Of a DNA stretch of 64,000 nt, positions 1-8,195 are shown piece by piece (the first letter of the stretch is position 1; each line of letters opens with the position of its first letter). The position numbers and the translations under genes are program-made. Below the pieces are notes generated by a model. The model saw only the letters and a program-made list of their open reading frames with translations, had not been told where the DNA came from and ran no database searches. Source of the stretch: Bacilli bacterium (GTDB lineage Bacteria > Bacillota_I > Bacilli_A > RFN20 > CAG-826). The DNA lies in contig JALCSW010000001.1 of assembly GCA_022653695.1 (NCBI GenBank), forward strand, positions 301,034 through 365,033. Reading direction: 5' to 3'.

Positions 1-2374
1 AGTTCGGATCGTAATAGTTCCCGCCGCTGAAAAGAGGGCAGATTATGAAATACATCACCGCGTACGTCAGCCAGTCGAATATCGAAGAGGTCGGACCCAT
101 CCAAAGCATGAAACGGCCGAGGGACGAAGCGTCCCATTTCCGAGGCTTTTTGAGGTAGTCCTCGTCGACGTTGTCAAATGGGATCGCCACACATGAGAAG
201 TCGTAGATAAGATTCAAAATAAGCAGATGCAGCGGGAGCATCGGAAGGAATGGCAACAAGGCCGCGGCCGCGAGTTCGGAGAAGATGTTCCCGAAGTTCG
301 AGGAGGCTGTCATCTTGATGTATTTGATCATGTTGGCGTAGGTCTTCCTGCCTTCGATGATGCCATCCACCAAAACGTTGAGGTCCTTCTCCAAAAGAAT
401 CACGTGGGCGCTTTCCTTGGCGATGTCCGCGGCAGTGTCGACGGAGATGCCGATGTCGGCCTCTTTAAGGGCAGGCGCATCATTGATGCCGTCCCCCATA
501 TAGCCGACCACATGGCCGTTTTCCTTGAGGGCGGCCACCACTTTCGATTTCTCGAAAGGCGAGAGTTTGGCGAAGATGGTGACTTTCTCGACCTCGCTTC
601 TGAGCTCCTCGTCACTCAGGGAATCGACCTCGTTTCCGAGCATGACGCGCGGGCTCGATAAGCCAACCAATGAGCAGATATAGGCACTCACATCCGGATT
701 GTCCCCCGTCAAAACCTTGATGGAAATCCCATACCCCTTGAGCCTTGTGAGAGCCTCTTTGGTGCTTTCTTTCGGCGGATCGTAGAAAGTGAGATAGCCG
801 ATGAGGACCATGTCTTTTTCATCGCCCACGCCAAAGGCATTGACGGCCCTTGGGTTGTTTTTCTGAGCCACCGCGATGACCCGGAATCCCTTCTTGGAGA
901 AGGATTGGACATTATCCAAAATGCCCTTTTTGACTTTATCGTCCAATGGGATGACATTCCCATCCTTGGCAGCGAATGAGCAAACCGAAAGGATTTCCTC
1001 GACTGCCCCTTTGCTGATCATCTGGGTCTTTCCGTGGTTGTCTTTTACCACCACCGACATCCTCTTCCTCTCGAAGTCAAAAGGGATTTCATCGACTTTC
1101 ACGTAGTTCTTGTCGAGATCACGGAGATAATCGTTTTCGTTCGACAGTTCCATCGTTTTGGAGATGATTGATTTATCCATGAGGTTCTTGAGCCCCGTTT
1201 GGTAATAAGAGTTGAGGAAGGCGTGTTTGAGGACCTTCGGATCCGACTTGCCATCGAGGTTCAAGTGGTTTTCCAAAACCACCCTATCCTGGGTGAGGGT
1301 GCCGGTCTTATCGGTGCAAAGGACATCCATGGCCCCAAAGTTCTGAATGGAGTTGATGTTCTTGACGATGACTTTCTTCTTGCCCATGTTGATGGCCCCT
1401 TTGCCTAGGCAAGATGAGACGATCATCGGCAGCATTTCCGGCGTGAGGCCCACTGCGACCGAGATGGCGAAAAGGAAGGCCTGAAGCCAATCATGTTTGG
1501 TGAGACCATTGATCAAAAAGACGGCTGGGACCATGAGGAGCATGAACTTCACCAAAAGCCAGCTGACGGAGTCGACGCCCTTGTCGAAAGCGGTCTTTTC
1601 TTGCTTGGTGCCAGACATCTTCTGGGCCATCTTTCCGAGTATCGTCTCGTCACCGACGGCCACGCAGAGGGCCAAAGCGCTCCCCGAGACGACGTTGGAG
1701 CCATAGAAAGCGAGGTTTTTGGCCTCATAGATCGAGGAAGGCTGAGCCGATAAAAGATCTGACGTCTTTTCTAGTGGCTCGCTTTCGCCAGAGAGGGAGG
1801 ATTGGTTGACGAAAAAATCCTTTGAGGAAATGATCCTCACGTCGGCCGGGATCACGTCTCCCACGCTCAAGGCGATGACGTCCCCGACCGATAGTTCATC
1901 AAGAGGTATCGTCATCTCTTTTTCGTAACGGTAGACCGGGGTCGTGTTCTCGACCAAGGAAGAGAGTTTTTCCGCGGCCGCCGAGCTTCTATATTCCTGG
2001 GCGAAGCGGAAGATGCCGGAGATCAAGACCAAGGCGAGGATGATGATGGCGCTTGAAGGGTTCTTCTCTCCTGGGCTGGCCAAGATGACGTCGGTCAATA
2101 AAGAGACAAAAGCCAAAGTCAGCAAAACGAAAGTGAATGGGTTGATGAAAGCCCCGATGAAACGGCGAAAAACCGACTTGTTCTTGCCTTTGCTGATGAC
2201 GTTTCTCCCATAAAGGTCAAGGCTATCAGAGAGGGCGTCTTCATCGACCAAGCCTTTCTCCGAAGAGTGGTAGAACAAGTAGAGGCTCTTCAAATCACAT
2301 GTCGAAGCCGCTAATAAACGCGGCGAATAAGACGTTTTCTCGTTGGTGAAAACAGTCTTCTTTTTCTTATCCAT
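1..2374 (-). CDS. mgtA: Magnesium-importing P-type ATPase, 3' end cut by window
   Basis: P3B-type ATPase that imports Mg2+ across the membrane. The ORF track omits it because it runs off the left edge; I translated 791 codons. Visible are the actuator motif LSGESEPLE (about residue 195), phosphorylation site DKTGTLT (about 355), and hinge motif MGDGINDAPAL (about 630), with paired membrane helices before and after. About the last 100 residues are missing. The start ATGGATAAG follows AAAGGAG. It lies downstream of the Zn/Cd ATPase but behind a terminator, so it probably has its own leader. The family call is firm; Mg2+ specificity rests on overall resemblance to MgtA/MgtB. Confidence 0.9.
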   Translation of the reverse strand, partial: MDKKKKTVFTNEKTSYSPRLLAASTCDLKSLYLFYHSSEKGLVDEDALSDSLDLYGRNVISKGKNKSVFRRFIGAFINPFTFVLLTLAFVSLLTDVILASPGEKNPSSAIIILALVLISGIFRFAQEYRSSAAAEKLSSLVENTTPVYRYEKEMTIPLDELSVGDVIALSVGDVIPADVRIISSKDFFVNQSSLSGESEPLEKTSDLLSAQPSSIYEAKNLAFYGSNVVSGSALALCVAVGDETILGKMAQKMSGTKQEKTAFDKGVDSVSWLLVKFMLLMVPAVFLINGLTKHDWLQAFLFAISVAVGLTPEMLPMIVSSCLGKGAINMGKKKVIVKNINSIQNFGAMDVLCTDKTGTLTQDRVVLENHLNLDGKSDPKVLKHAFLNSYYQTGLKNLMDKSIISKTMELSNENDYLRDLDKNYVKVDEIPFDFERKRMSVVVKDNHGKTQMISKGAVEEILSVCSFAAKDGNVIPLDDKVKKGILDNVQSFSKKGFRVIAVAQKNNPRAVNAFGVGDEKDMVLIGYLTFYDPPKESTKEALTRLKGYGISIKVLTGDNPDVSAYICSLVGLSSPRVMLGNEVDSLSDEELRSEVEKVTIFAKLSPFEKSKVVAALKENGHVVGYMGDGINDAPALKEADIGISVDTAADIAKESAHVILLEKDLNVLVDGIIEGRKTYANMIKYIKMTASSNFGNIFSELAAAALLPFLPMLPLHLLILNLIYDFSCVAIPFDNVDEDYLKKPRKWDASSLGRFMLWMGPTSSIFDWLTYAVMYFIICPLFSGGNYYDPN

Positions 2375-2381
2375 AAAACTT

Positions 2382-2438
2382 CTCCTTTGAGCAAAGGGGA
2401 AGCTTAGAAAGTGGGCGGAGTCTAGGCGTTCCCTTTGC
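2382..2438 (-). promoter_or_regulatory. Hairpin abutting the mgtA ribosome binding site
   Basis: Inverted repeat GCAAAGGGAA / TTCCCCTTTGC (one extra C) spans 2391-2438 on the transcript side and ends three bases before the AAAGGAG Shine-Dalgarno of mgtA. Placement suggests translational or attenuation control of the Mg2+ ATPase. I could not match the M-box or yybP-ykoY consensus, so the control mechanism is inference. Confidence 0.4.
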
Positions 2439-2453
2439 GCTGTATTGTCATTG

Positions 2454-2486
2454 TTACGCTACAGGGTAGGCCATCCATTCCGCCAT
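2454..2486 (-). CDS. Possible 10-residue mgtA leader peptide
   Basis: Tiny ORF encoding MAEWMAYPVA, preceded by AAAGGAAGTG at good Shine-Dalgarno distance, ending about 80 nt before mgtA. Enteric mgtA genes have a leader peptide (MgtL), so a leader role is plausible, but there is no sequence similarity to MgtL and short ORFs with a chance Shine-Dalgarno are common. Confidence 0.3.
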   Translation of the reverse strand: MAEWMAYPVA

Positions 2487-2545
2487 CACTTCCTTTCTGA
2501 GTTCTTTTTCTCGCCGCCATTGTAAGCGCGCAAATAAGCAAAGGC

Positions 2546-2579
2546 AAAAGAAAAAGGAGAAATTTTTCTCTCCCTTTTC
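2546..2579 (-). terminator. Rho-independent terminator after the Zn/Cd ATPase
   Basis: On the minus strand GAAAAGGGAGA pairs with TCTCCTTTTTC (11 bp, one G-U) around an 8-nt loop and is followed by TTTT. It separates the metal ATPase operon from mgtA. Confidence 0.75.
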
Positions 2580-2626
2580 CAGTCTCTAGAAACCGTCAAT
2601 CAAAACGGTTGCCCGAAGTTGTTCGT

Positions 2627-4579
2627 TTATTTGATTTTCTTCAGCAAAAGAAGCAAGGAATAGACCACCAGTATCATCGTGAGGCCCGTATCCGCAAGGA
2701 CGGCGATGAATAACGGAAACTCCGGGATCAATAATGAGCAAAGCATGACCGCGACTTTGACGATGAGAGCCACGACGATGTCCGTGATGGCCCGGCTTCT
2801 AGTGGCCTTTGCGATCTTGATGGCCGTGACGAGCTTCGAGGGGTCATCGTTCATGATGACGATATCGGCTGAGTCGATGGCCATCTCGGAGCCAGCCCCG
2901 CCCATCGCCACCCCGACGTCTGCCAAGATGATCGAAGGGGCGTCATTGATGCCGTCTCCGATATAGGCGACGGCTTTGTCGGTGCTGTTGATTTTCTCTT
3001 TTAGGAGGCTCGTCTTCATCTCCGGGAGCAATTCGTAATGGCACTCATCGATCCCTAGATACGAGGAGACCTCTTTGGCGCTTCTTTCTTTGTCGCCCGT
3101 GAGCATCATCGTCTTCACGCCAAGCTTCTTGAGCCCCTCGACCATCTCCCGGCTTTCTTTGCGGACTTGGTCGTTGAGGACGGCATAGCCGGCATAAACC
3201 CCGTCGACGCCTAGATAGATAAGACTTCCGAGTTTATCGACAGAGGGGACGTTGATCCCGTTCTCCTCAAGGAACTCTTTTCTGCCCGATATCAGCTTAT
3301 GGCCTTTGTATGTGAGTTTCTCGCCTTTGCCCGAAAGCTCGGTGTAATCGGAGATATCGTTGCCATAGGAGTTGTCGCTCCCCTTCATCACGGCTTTGGC
3401 CAAAGGATGGTTGCTTCCGCTTTCGCTGGCCCTTAGATAATCCAGGAACTCATCTTTGTCGATGGAGTTAGGGACGATCTCGCTGATGGCGAAATCGCCA
3501 TAGGTGAGGGTGCCCGTCTTGTCGCTTACCAATAGTCCGATCTCATTGAGTTTGTCGAAATAGGCGGCCCCTTTGATGATGATGCCGTTTTTGGAGGCCA
3601 AACCGATGCCTGAGAAGAAGGTGAGAGGGACGGAAATCACGATGGCGCAAGGGCACGAGATGACCAAGAAGCAGATAGCGCTATAAAGATAACGGTACCA
3701 GACGTCTGGATTATTAATCCCAATGAACAAGGGAGGGACCACCGCCACGATGATGGCGAGGACCACGACGATCGGCGTGTATATCAAGGCGAATTTGTCA
3801 ATGAACTTGTCGGCTTTCGATTTGCTCTTGGAGCTGTTCTCGACCAATTCAAGGATCTTGCTGACTGTTGTGTCCTCGTAGGCTTTGTCGACCTTCATGA
3901 CGATGGACCCGGATTTCAGGATGGTTCCCGAATTGACGTAATCACCTTCTTTTTTCTCGACTGGCATGCTTTCGCCCGTCAAAGAAGACATGTCGAGGGA
4001 TCCGCTTCCTTTTTCGATGTGTCCGTCGCTTGGGACGATGTCCCCGACTTTGATGAGGATATGATCACCGATCACAAGGTCTTTCGGGTCGACTTCGACG
4101 ATGTTATCGCCCACGAGCTTGTTCGCGGTCTTGGCCCTTAAGCCCACCGCTTCCATGACGGCCTTGTGGCTTCTTTCGTTGGCTAGTTTCTCAAAGAGCT
4201 CGCCAACCTGGAACAAGAAGACGACAATCACGCCCTCGATGAACTCGTTGTGTCCGAAGAAGATGAGGGAGAAAGCCCCCAAGCTTCCAATGATCATCAG
4301 AAGGTTCTCGTCGAAGGGTTTGTGCTTGATGAAGGTGTTCGTAAAAGCCTCCATCACCAAATCGTAGGAAGATATGAGCCACGCCGCCGCATAAAAGGCG
4401 AAGTTGACGTAGACGCCGTATTTCTCCTCAGTGAAAAGAAAGTAACCCAATAAAGACAAACTCAAGGTCAAGACGAGCCTGACGATGGTTATTATGAGGC
4501 CTTTCTTCGTCAAAGGCTCATCGTCATCGTCTTCGACGCATGAGCAAACCGGTTCTTCTTTTTCCTTGGTCGTTTCCAT
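2627..4579 (-). CDS. cadA: Heavy-metal exporting P1B-type ATPase (Zn2+/Cd2+/Pb2+)
   Basis: Membrane pump exporting divalent soft metals with ATP. It shows the metal-site motif SCPCAIVIS (about residue 309), DKTGTLTYGD (354), the P1B marker NHPLAKA, GDGINDAP (541) and a last-helix ADTG motif typical of Zn/Cd pumps. At 650 residues it lacks the usual N-terminal HMA domain; the cytosolic N-terminus has only CSC followed by an acidic stretch. It sits 9 bp after the ArsR-type repressor gene, forming a repressor-pump operon. Substrate is inferred from motifs and neighbour. Confidence 0.92.
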   Translation of the reverse strand: METTKEKEEPVCSCVEDDDDEPLTKKGLIITIVRLVLTLSLSLLGYFLFTEEKYGVYVNFAFYAAAWLISSYDLVMEAFTNTFIKHKPFDENLLMIIGSLGAFSLIFFGHNEFIEGVIVVFLFQVGELFEKLANERSHKAVMEAVGLRAKTANKLVGDNIVEVDPKDLVIGDHILIKVGDIVPSDGHIEKGSGSLDMSSLTGESMPVEKKEGDYVNSGTILKSGSIVMKVDKAYEDTTVSKILELVENSSKSKSKADKFIDKFALIYTPIVVVLAIIVAVVPPLFIGINNPDVWYRYLYSAICFLVISCPCAIVISVPLTFFSGIGLASKNGIIIKGAAYFDKLNEIGLLVSDKTGTLTYGDFAISEIVPNSIDKDEFLDYLRASESGSNHPLAKAVMKGSDNSYGNDISDYTELSGKGEKLTYKGHKLISGRKEFLEENGINVPSVDKLGSLIYLGVDGVYAGYAVLNDQVRKESREMVEGLKKLGVKTMMLTGDKERSAKEVSSYLGIDECHYELLPEMKTSLLKEKINSTDKAVAYIGDGINDAPSIILADVGVAMGGAGSEMAIDSADIVIMNDDPSKLVTAIKIAKATRSRAITDIVVALIVKVAVMLCSLLIPEFPLFIAVLADTGLTMILVVYSLLLLLKKIK

Positions 4580-4588
4580 AGATTCTCC

Positions 4589-4882
4589 TTATTCGCTGAC
4601 GTGGGAGTAGACGATGTCGAGCAGGGCCAAAACGTGTTCGTCATCAAGTTTGTAATAGACTTTGGTGCCTTCCTTGTGGGTGGCCACGAGTTTGGCTTTC
4701 CTCAAAACTTTGAGTTGGTGGCTCACCAAAGACTGGGAAGCCCCCACGAGTTTCACGATGTCATTGACGCAGAGGTCGCCATTGGAAATCGCATAAAGGA
4801 TTTTTAGTCTCGTGTAGTCGCTTGCGATATTGAGAAGCGACTCCATCTTGTCTAAGGTTTTCTCATCGGGCATCTTGGCCAT
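4589..4882 (-). CDS. ArsR/SmtB-family metal-sensing repressor
   Basis: 97-residue winged-helix repressor of the CadC/CzrA/SmtB type that releases DNA when it binds metal. The recognition helix region is SQSLVSHQLKVLRKAKLV. The C-terminal helix carries D-x-H and a later His spaced as in the CzrA alpha-5 Zn site, with Glu where the last His is usual. The alpha-3 motif reads DLCVND, with one Cys where CadC has ELCVCD. This favours Zn sensing. It is the first gene of the operon with the metal ATPase, and two palindromes cover its promoter and ribosome binding site. Confidence 0.88.
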   Translation of the reverse strand: MAKMPDEKTLDKMESLLNIASDYTRLKILYAISNGDLCVNDIVKLVGASQSLVSHQLKVLRKAKLVATHKEGTKVYYKLDDEHVLALLDIVYSHVSE

Positions 4883-4942
4883 AATATGAATCTCCCTTCA
4901 TATTCGTCCAATATATTATATGAACGGCTCTTCATATTTCAA
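4883..4942 (-). promoter_or_regulatory. Promoter with two ArsR-type operators for the metal pump operon
   Basis: The minus-strand promoter reads TTGAAA (4937-4942), 16-bp spacer, TATAAT (4915-4920). Operator 1, ATATGAA-N6-TTCATAT at 4918-4937, fills the spacer. Operator 2, AATATGAA-N6-TTCATATT at 4883-4904, overlaps the Shine-Dalgarno and reaches the start codon. Both share arms and spacing, fitting a dimeric SmtB-like repressor acting on its own gene. Confidence 0.8.
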
Positions 4943-4943
4943 G

Positions 4944-4980
4944 AAAAAAGAAAAAGCCGGGGGGCAAGACGCCCCGCGGC
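4944..4980 (-). terminator. Terminator after nusG
   Basis: Minus-strand hairpin GCCGCGGGGC / GCCCCCCGGC with one mismatch and a 5-nt loop, followed by TTTTTCTTTTTT. It ends the nusG operon just before the metal pump promoter. Confidence 0.8.
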
Positions 4981-4992
4981 CTAAGCGACGGA

Positions 4993-5547
4993 TCAGATCT
5001 TCTCGATTTCCGAGAATTCGACGTCGACCGGGGTCGAACGGCCGAAGAAGACGGTGTCGACGCGGCAGGCGCCGGTCGTTTTGTCGATCGAGAGGATGGT
5101 TCCCTCGGTGCCTTCAAGAGGCCCATGGATGACCTTGACCTTGTCGCCGACGTTGTAACGGTCGTACATGGAACTGTCGACCATGCCCATGCGCTTAAGG
5201 ACCGGCTCGATCTCCTCGCGGGTGACCGGGGTCGGCTTCTGGCCGCCGCCGGAAGAGCCGGCGATGCCGGTGACGCCCGGGGTGTTGCGGACGATGTACC
5301 ACGACTCATCGGTCATGATCATCTCGACGAAGATATAACCCGGATAAAGGTTCTTCATCCTGGTTTTGCCAGTCTGGGCGCCGTCCTTAAGAACGGGCAC
5401 TTCCTGTTCCGCGACGAGAACGCGAAGGATATAATCCTGCATGTTCATGGATTGGATGCGTTTGCGGAGATTGTCGGCCGTCTTCGCCTCGTGCATGGAA
5501 TAGGTGGTGACGATGTACCACTGCTTTTCGCCTAATTGAACTGCCAT
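4993..5547 (-). CDS. nusG: Transcription elongation/antitermination factor NusG
   Basis: NusG binds RNA polymerase and couples transcription with translation. The 184-residue protein has the NGN domain (KQWYIVTTYSMHE at the start, LYPGYIFVEM mid-domain, RNTPGVTGI) and a C-terminal KOW domain (VGDKVKVIHGPLEGTEGTI). A short Gly/Ser-rich insert lies before the linker. It follows secE by 3 bp in the usual bacterial order. Here a terminator follows directly, so rplK is not co-transcribed downstream as it is in Bacillus. Confidence 0.97.
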   Translation of the reverse strand: MAVQLGEKQWYIVTTYSMHEAKTADNLRKRIQSMNMQDYILRVLVAEQEVPVLKDGAQTGKTRMKNLYPGYIFVEMIMTDESWYIVRNTPGVTGIAGSSGGGQKPTPVTREEIEPVLKRMGMVDSSMYDRYNVGDKVKVIHGPLEGTEGTILSIDKTTGACRVDTVFFGRSTPVDVEFSEIEKI

Positions 5548-5550
5548 GAT

Positions 5551-5745
5551 TTATCCTCCGAAGGCCGATTGCAATTGCGAGATGATGCTCGATGCGGCCA
5601 GATCCTCGAGCACAAGGAATAACGCGGCGAAAACGCTGATCCAAATGACGACGGCGATCGCGGGCCATAAGGTCTCGCGATTGGGCCAACGGACGCGTTT
5701 GCCTTCCTTGACGACTTCTTTTAGGTACTTGTGCGGCGCAGCCAT
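5551..5745 (-). CDS. secE: Preprotein translocase subunit SecE
   Basis: Small SecYEG subunit that clamps SecY in the membrane. The 64-residue protein has the short single-span form: amphipathic helix with KYLKEVVKEGKRVRWPNRETL, then one hydrophobic helix (AIAVVIWISVFAALFLVL). It lies between rpmG and nusG, the canonical place, and is translated closely ahead of nusG. Confidence 0.95.
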   Translation of the reverse strand: MAAPHKYLKEVVKEGKRVRWPNRETLWPAIAVVIWISVFAALFLVLEDLAASSIISQLQSAFGG

Positions 5746-5759
5746 TAAGAGTCCTCCTT

Positions 5760-5909
5760 TTACTTGCTTTCCTTATGAAGCGTGTACTTCCCGCAATGCG
5801 GGCAATACTTCCTGAGTTCCAGACGACGGGTGTCGTTGGTGCGCTTCGACACCTGGTAGTTTCGGGCCAGGCATTCGGAGCAAATCAAAAAAACCTTTTC
5901 CCTTCCCAT
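5760..5909 (-). CDS. rpmG: 50S ribosomal protein L33
   Basis: 49-residue zinc-ribbon L33 with CSEC and CPHC pairs, starting MGREKVFLIC. The ORF track gives a 78-residue version; the upstream part is untypical of L33, and GAGG lies just before the chosen ATG. It is placed between the sigma factor gene and secE as in Bacillus (sigH-rpmG-secE-nusG). The Cys pairs indicate a zinc-binding paralogue. Confidence 0.94.
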   Translation of the reverse strand: MGREKVFLICSECLARNYQVSKRTNDTRRLELRKYCPHCGKYTLHKESK

Positions 5910-5992
5910 AACCTCTATCCTAATTCTCAGCGTGTCAATCTTAAAGCCAAGCCGCCGATTAGTCAACAATCTTTCTCTATAGAGAACCCTCG

Positions 5993-6634
5993 TCAACGCC
6001 TCTTGGGCTTAGGGGGCTTGCAAAACCCTTCCACGCGCCCGCCGTCGACGATCTTCTTGATGGCTTTTACGTATTTGGCGTAGCGGTCTTTGCACATCTT
6101 GACCGAAATGTGGAGACGGTCGGCGATTTCCGGATACGTCATGTTCTCCCCCCGGCAGATCGCCACCGCCAACACGTCTTTCGTGATGGCCTGAGGGGCT
6201 TTGTTGAGCTGAAAGGCCTCCTCGACGTAATTCAGGTAGATTCGCGGATCCTCGCCTTCGTAGGCCGGGATCACGTCATGGAAAGTAAGGTCCCCTTCGC
6301 CGGAGGAAAGCGATTCGTCGAGGGAAAAGCACGAACGGTCCCTTCTGCTTTTGAGTCTGACCGCATGGAATATTTCGTGGCGGAGCGCCGACTCGAAATA
6401 GTTCTTGAAAAGCGATTTCCCGAATTTGAAACAGCTCTCGCATTTGAAAAAGACCTGGAAATAATCGCTGTTGAGGTCCCACTCGTCGACTAAGCCATAG
6501 ACTTCCGGGGCGGCCCGCCGGCAGTGATAGGCCCTCTTTTGGTAATAACGGTGAAATAGCGCCTCCTGCGCCCCCGCCCGACCAGAGCGGATCAAAAGCA
6601 GCAGTTCCTCGTCGGAAACGACTTCGTAGCCCAT
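5993..6634 (-). CDS. Divergent SigH-like RNA polymerase sigma factor
   Basis: 213-residue protein starting SDEELLLLIRSGRAGAQEALFHRYY, resembling sigma region 1.2/2.1, and ending with a region 4 helix-turn-helix (MTYPEIADRLHISVKMCKDRYAKYVKAIKK). The middle is strongly diverged and has several Cys (FFKCESCFKFGKS) where region 2.3-2.4 would be. Length and position between rlmB and rpmG match Bacillus sigH. I infer an alternative sigma of the SigH family. Its regulon cannot be read from here, and promoter recognition may differ from Bacillus SigH. Confidence 0.75.
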   Translation of the reverse strand: MGYEVVSDEELLLLIRSGRAGAQEALFHRYYQKRAYHCRRAAPEVYGLVDEWDLNSDYFQVFFKCESCFKFGKSLFKNYFESALRHEIFHAVRLKSRRDRSCFSLDESLSSGEGDLTFHDVIPAYEGEDPRIYLNYVEEAFQLNKAPQAITKDVLAVAICRGENMTYPEIADRLHISVKMCKDRYAKYVKAIKKIVDGGRVEGFCKPPKPKRR

Positions 6635-6662
6635 GTCGAAACCTCCTTGATGGAGGCAGGGA

Positions 6663-7379
6663 TCACTGGCGCTTCAGATTGACTTCCGCGAAAAGAACGC
6701 TGGCGGCGACGGAGGCGTTGAGGCTGTTGACGTGGCCGAACATCGGGATCTTGACGATGAAATCGCTGTGCTTGAGGACGAGCGGCTGGATGCCGAAGCC
6801 CTCGCTTCCGATCACTAGGCAAATCGGGCACTTGTAGTCGACTTGGTCGTAATTCCGCGTTCCGCCGCCATCGCTCGCGACGATCCAATAAGACTTTTTC
6901 TTAAGAATCTCGATCGCTTGCGACAGGTTCGCGACTTCCGCCACTTTGACGTAATTGATGGCGCCCGTAGAAACCTTGGCGACCGTCCCGTTGAGCGGGA
7001 CCTCTCCGCGTTTCTTGATGATAAGCCCATCGACGCCAAAGGCATCGGCGCTCCGCAAAATGGCGCCGAGGTTATGGGGGTCCTCGATGCCATCCAGCAT
7101 CGCCAAAAGCGGATACTTCCTTTTGGAGGCGCTCGAAATGAGCTCATCCAAGGAGATGGTTCCGCAGTCGTCGGAAATGGCCACAAAGCCCTGATGGGAG
7201 GGCACTCTGGCCATTCTCGTCAATTCGCCGTCGCCGACGAACTTAACGGGGACGTTCTTTTTGCGGGCCAAAGCGACGAAAGGGTCGTTTTGGAATCGCG
7301 TGGCGGCGTAAAGCGTCCTCACGCGGTTCGTTTCAAGACTGGCTCGCACGGCATTCCTGCCAAAGATAATTGTAGACAT
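6663..7379 (-). CDS. rlmB: 23S rRNA 2'-O-methyltransferase, TrmH/SpoU family (RlmB)
   Basis: SAM-dependent SPOUT enzyme, in this family methylating G2251 of 23S rRNA. The 238 residues comprise an N-terminal L30e-like substrate domain (IIFGRNAVRASLE) and a knotted SpoU domain with LDGIEDPHNLGAILRSADAF, VIGSEGFGIQPL and the signature IPMFGHVNSLNASVA. It sits between the mgtC-like gene and the sigma factor, matching the Firmicutes cysS-rlmB-sigH cluster. No good Shine-Dalgarno is visible before the ATG. Confidence 0.93.
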   Translation of the reverse strand: MSTIIFGRNAVRASLETNRVRTLYAATRFQNDPFVALARKKNVPVKFVGDGELTRMARVPSHQGFVAISDDCGTISLDELISSASKRKYPLLAMLDGIEDPHNLGAILRSADAFGVDGLIIKKRGEVPLNGTVAKVSTGAINYVKVAEVANLSQAIEILKKKSYWIVASDGGGTRNYDQVDYKCPICLVIGSEGFGIQPLVLKHSDFIVKIPMFGHVNSLNASVAASVLFAEVNLKRQ

Positions 7380-7403
7380 ATCGGGGTTGTTTTTGAAGAG
7401 CGA

Positions 7404-8174
7404 TCAATTATCGGCCGTCGAGACCTTGAGCTCAAGGGGGCGGATGGTGAAACGGAGCTCGTCGACGAAGGCGGTAAGGCTGCTAGGGGAGGCGAAGTTG
7501 CAATGGAAAGTCAGGCGGAGGGCGCTGTTTTCCTGATAGGACACGAGTTCGCTCTGGCTGTTGCGGATGGAAATGTTGTAACGGTTGGCGATAAGGATGA
7601 CGTCTTTGAGAATCGGCTTGTCGCTACGGCAGACGATCATGACGATCGGATTGTTCTTGGCGGCGAGTTTCTCGACTTTGCGCATGGTGACGAGGGCGAA
7701 AATGGCGATGATGGTCGCGGCGACGGCGACGACAAAGGAACCGGCTCCGCAGGCCAAGCCGATGGCCATGCACATCCAAATCGTCGTCGCGGTCGTAAGG
7801 CCTTTGACGTCGGTTCCGGTCTGCACGATGGTGCCGGCGCCCAAGAAGCCGATGCCGGTGACGACCTGGGCCGCCAAACGGGCCGGATCGCGGGTGATCG
7901 GGGTCGTGGTGTCCACATAGAGGCTGTCCCAATACGAAAACCCGTAAACGGAGATGATCATGACAAGGGCCGATCCGAGGGCGACCAGAATATGGGTCCT
8001 TAAGCCGGCGGAATGGCCATGATACTCCCGCTCATAGCCAAGAACCCCCGAAAGGAGCCCCGCCATGAGCAGGGAAAGAATGACGAGAACCAAATTGCCG
8101 ACGATCCCACCGGAAAAGCCGGTACCGAAATCAGTGTTGAACCATTTGATGATGATTTGATCGACCGAGGTCAT
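7404..8174 (-). CDS. MgtC/SapB family membrane protein
   Basis: 256 residues with four to five N-terminal membrane helices containing the family motif GYEREYHGHSAGLRTHILVALGSALV and TGIGFLGAGTIVQ, followed by a soluble ACT-like C-terminal domain from about residue 165. MgtC proteins modulate membrane ATPase activity and Mg2+ stress in pathogens; the role of commensal homologues is unclear. GGGGAGGAGGG precedes the ATG. It interrupts the conserved cysS-rlmB neighbourhood, so its insertion may be lineage-specific. Confidence 0.88.
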   Translation of the reverse strand: MTSVDQIIIKWFNTDFGTGFSGGIVGNLVLVILSLLMAGLLSGVLGYEREYHGHSAGLRTHILVALGSALVMIISVYGFSYWDSLYVDTTTPITRDPARLAAQVVTGIGFLGAGTIVQTGTDVKGLTTATTIWMCMAIGLACGAGSFVVAVAATIIAIFALVTMRKVEKLAAKNNPIVMIVCRSDKPILKDVILIANRYNISIRNSQSELVSYQENSALRLTFHCNFASPSSLTAFVDELRFTIRPLELKVSTADN

Positions 8175-8195
8175 AAAAATCCCTCCTCCCCGCTA

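Noticed and set aside
2375-2626. M-box or yybP-ykoY riboswitch before mgtA
   Set aside because: Conserved core sequences of neither family are found in the leader.
6843-8003. 386-aa plus-strand ORF
   Set aside because: Antisense to rlmB and the mgtC-like gene; composition is that of a shadow frame.
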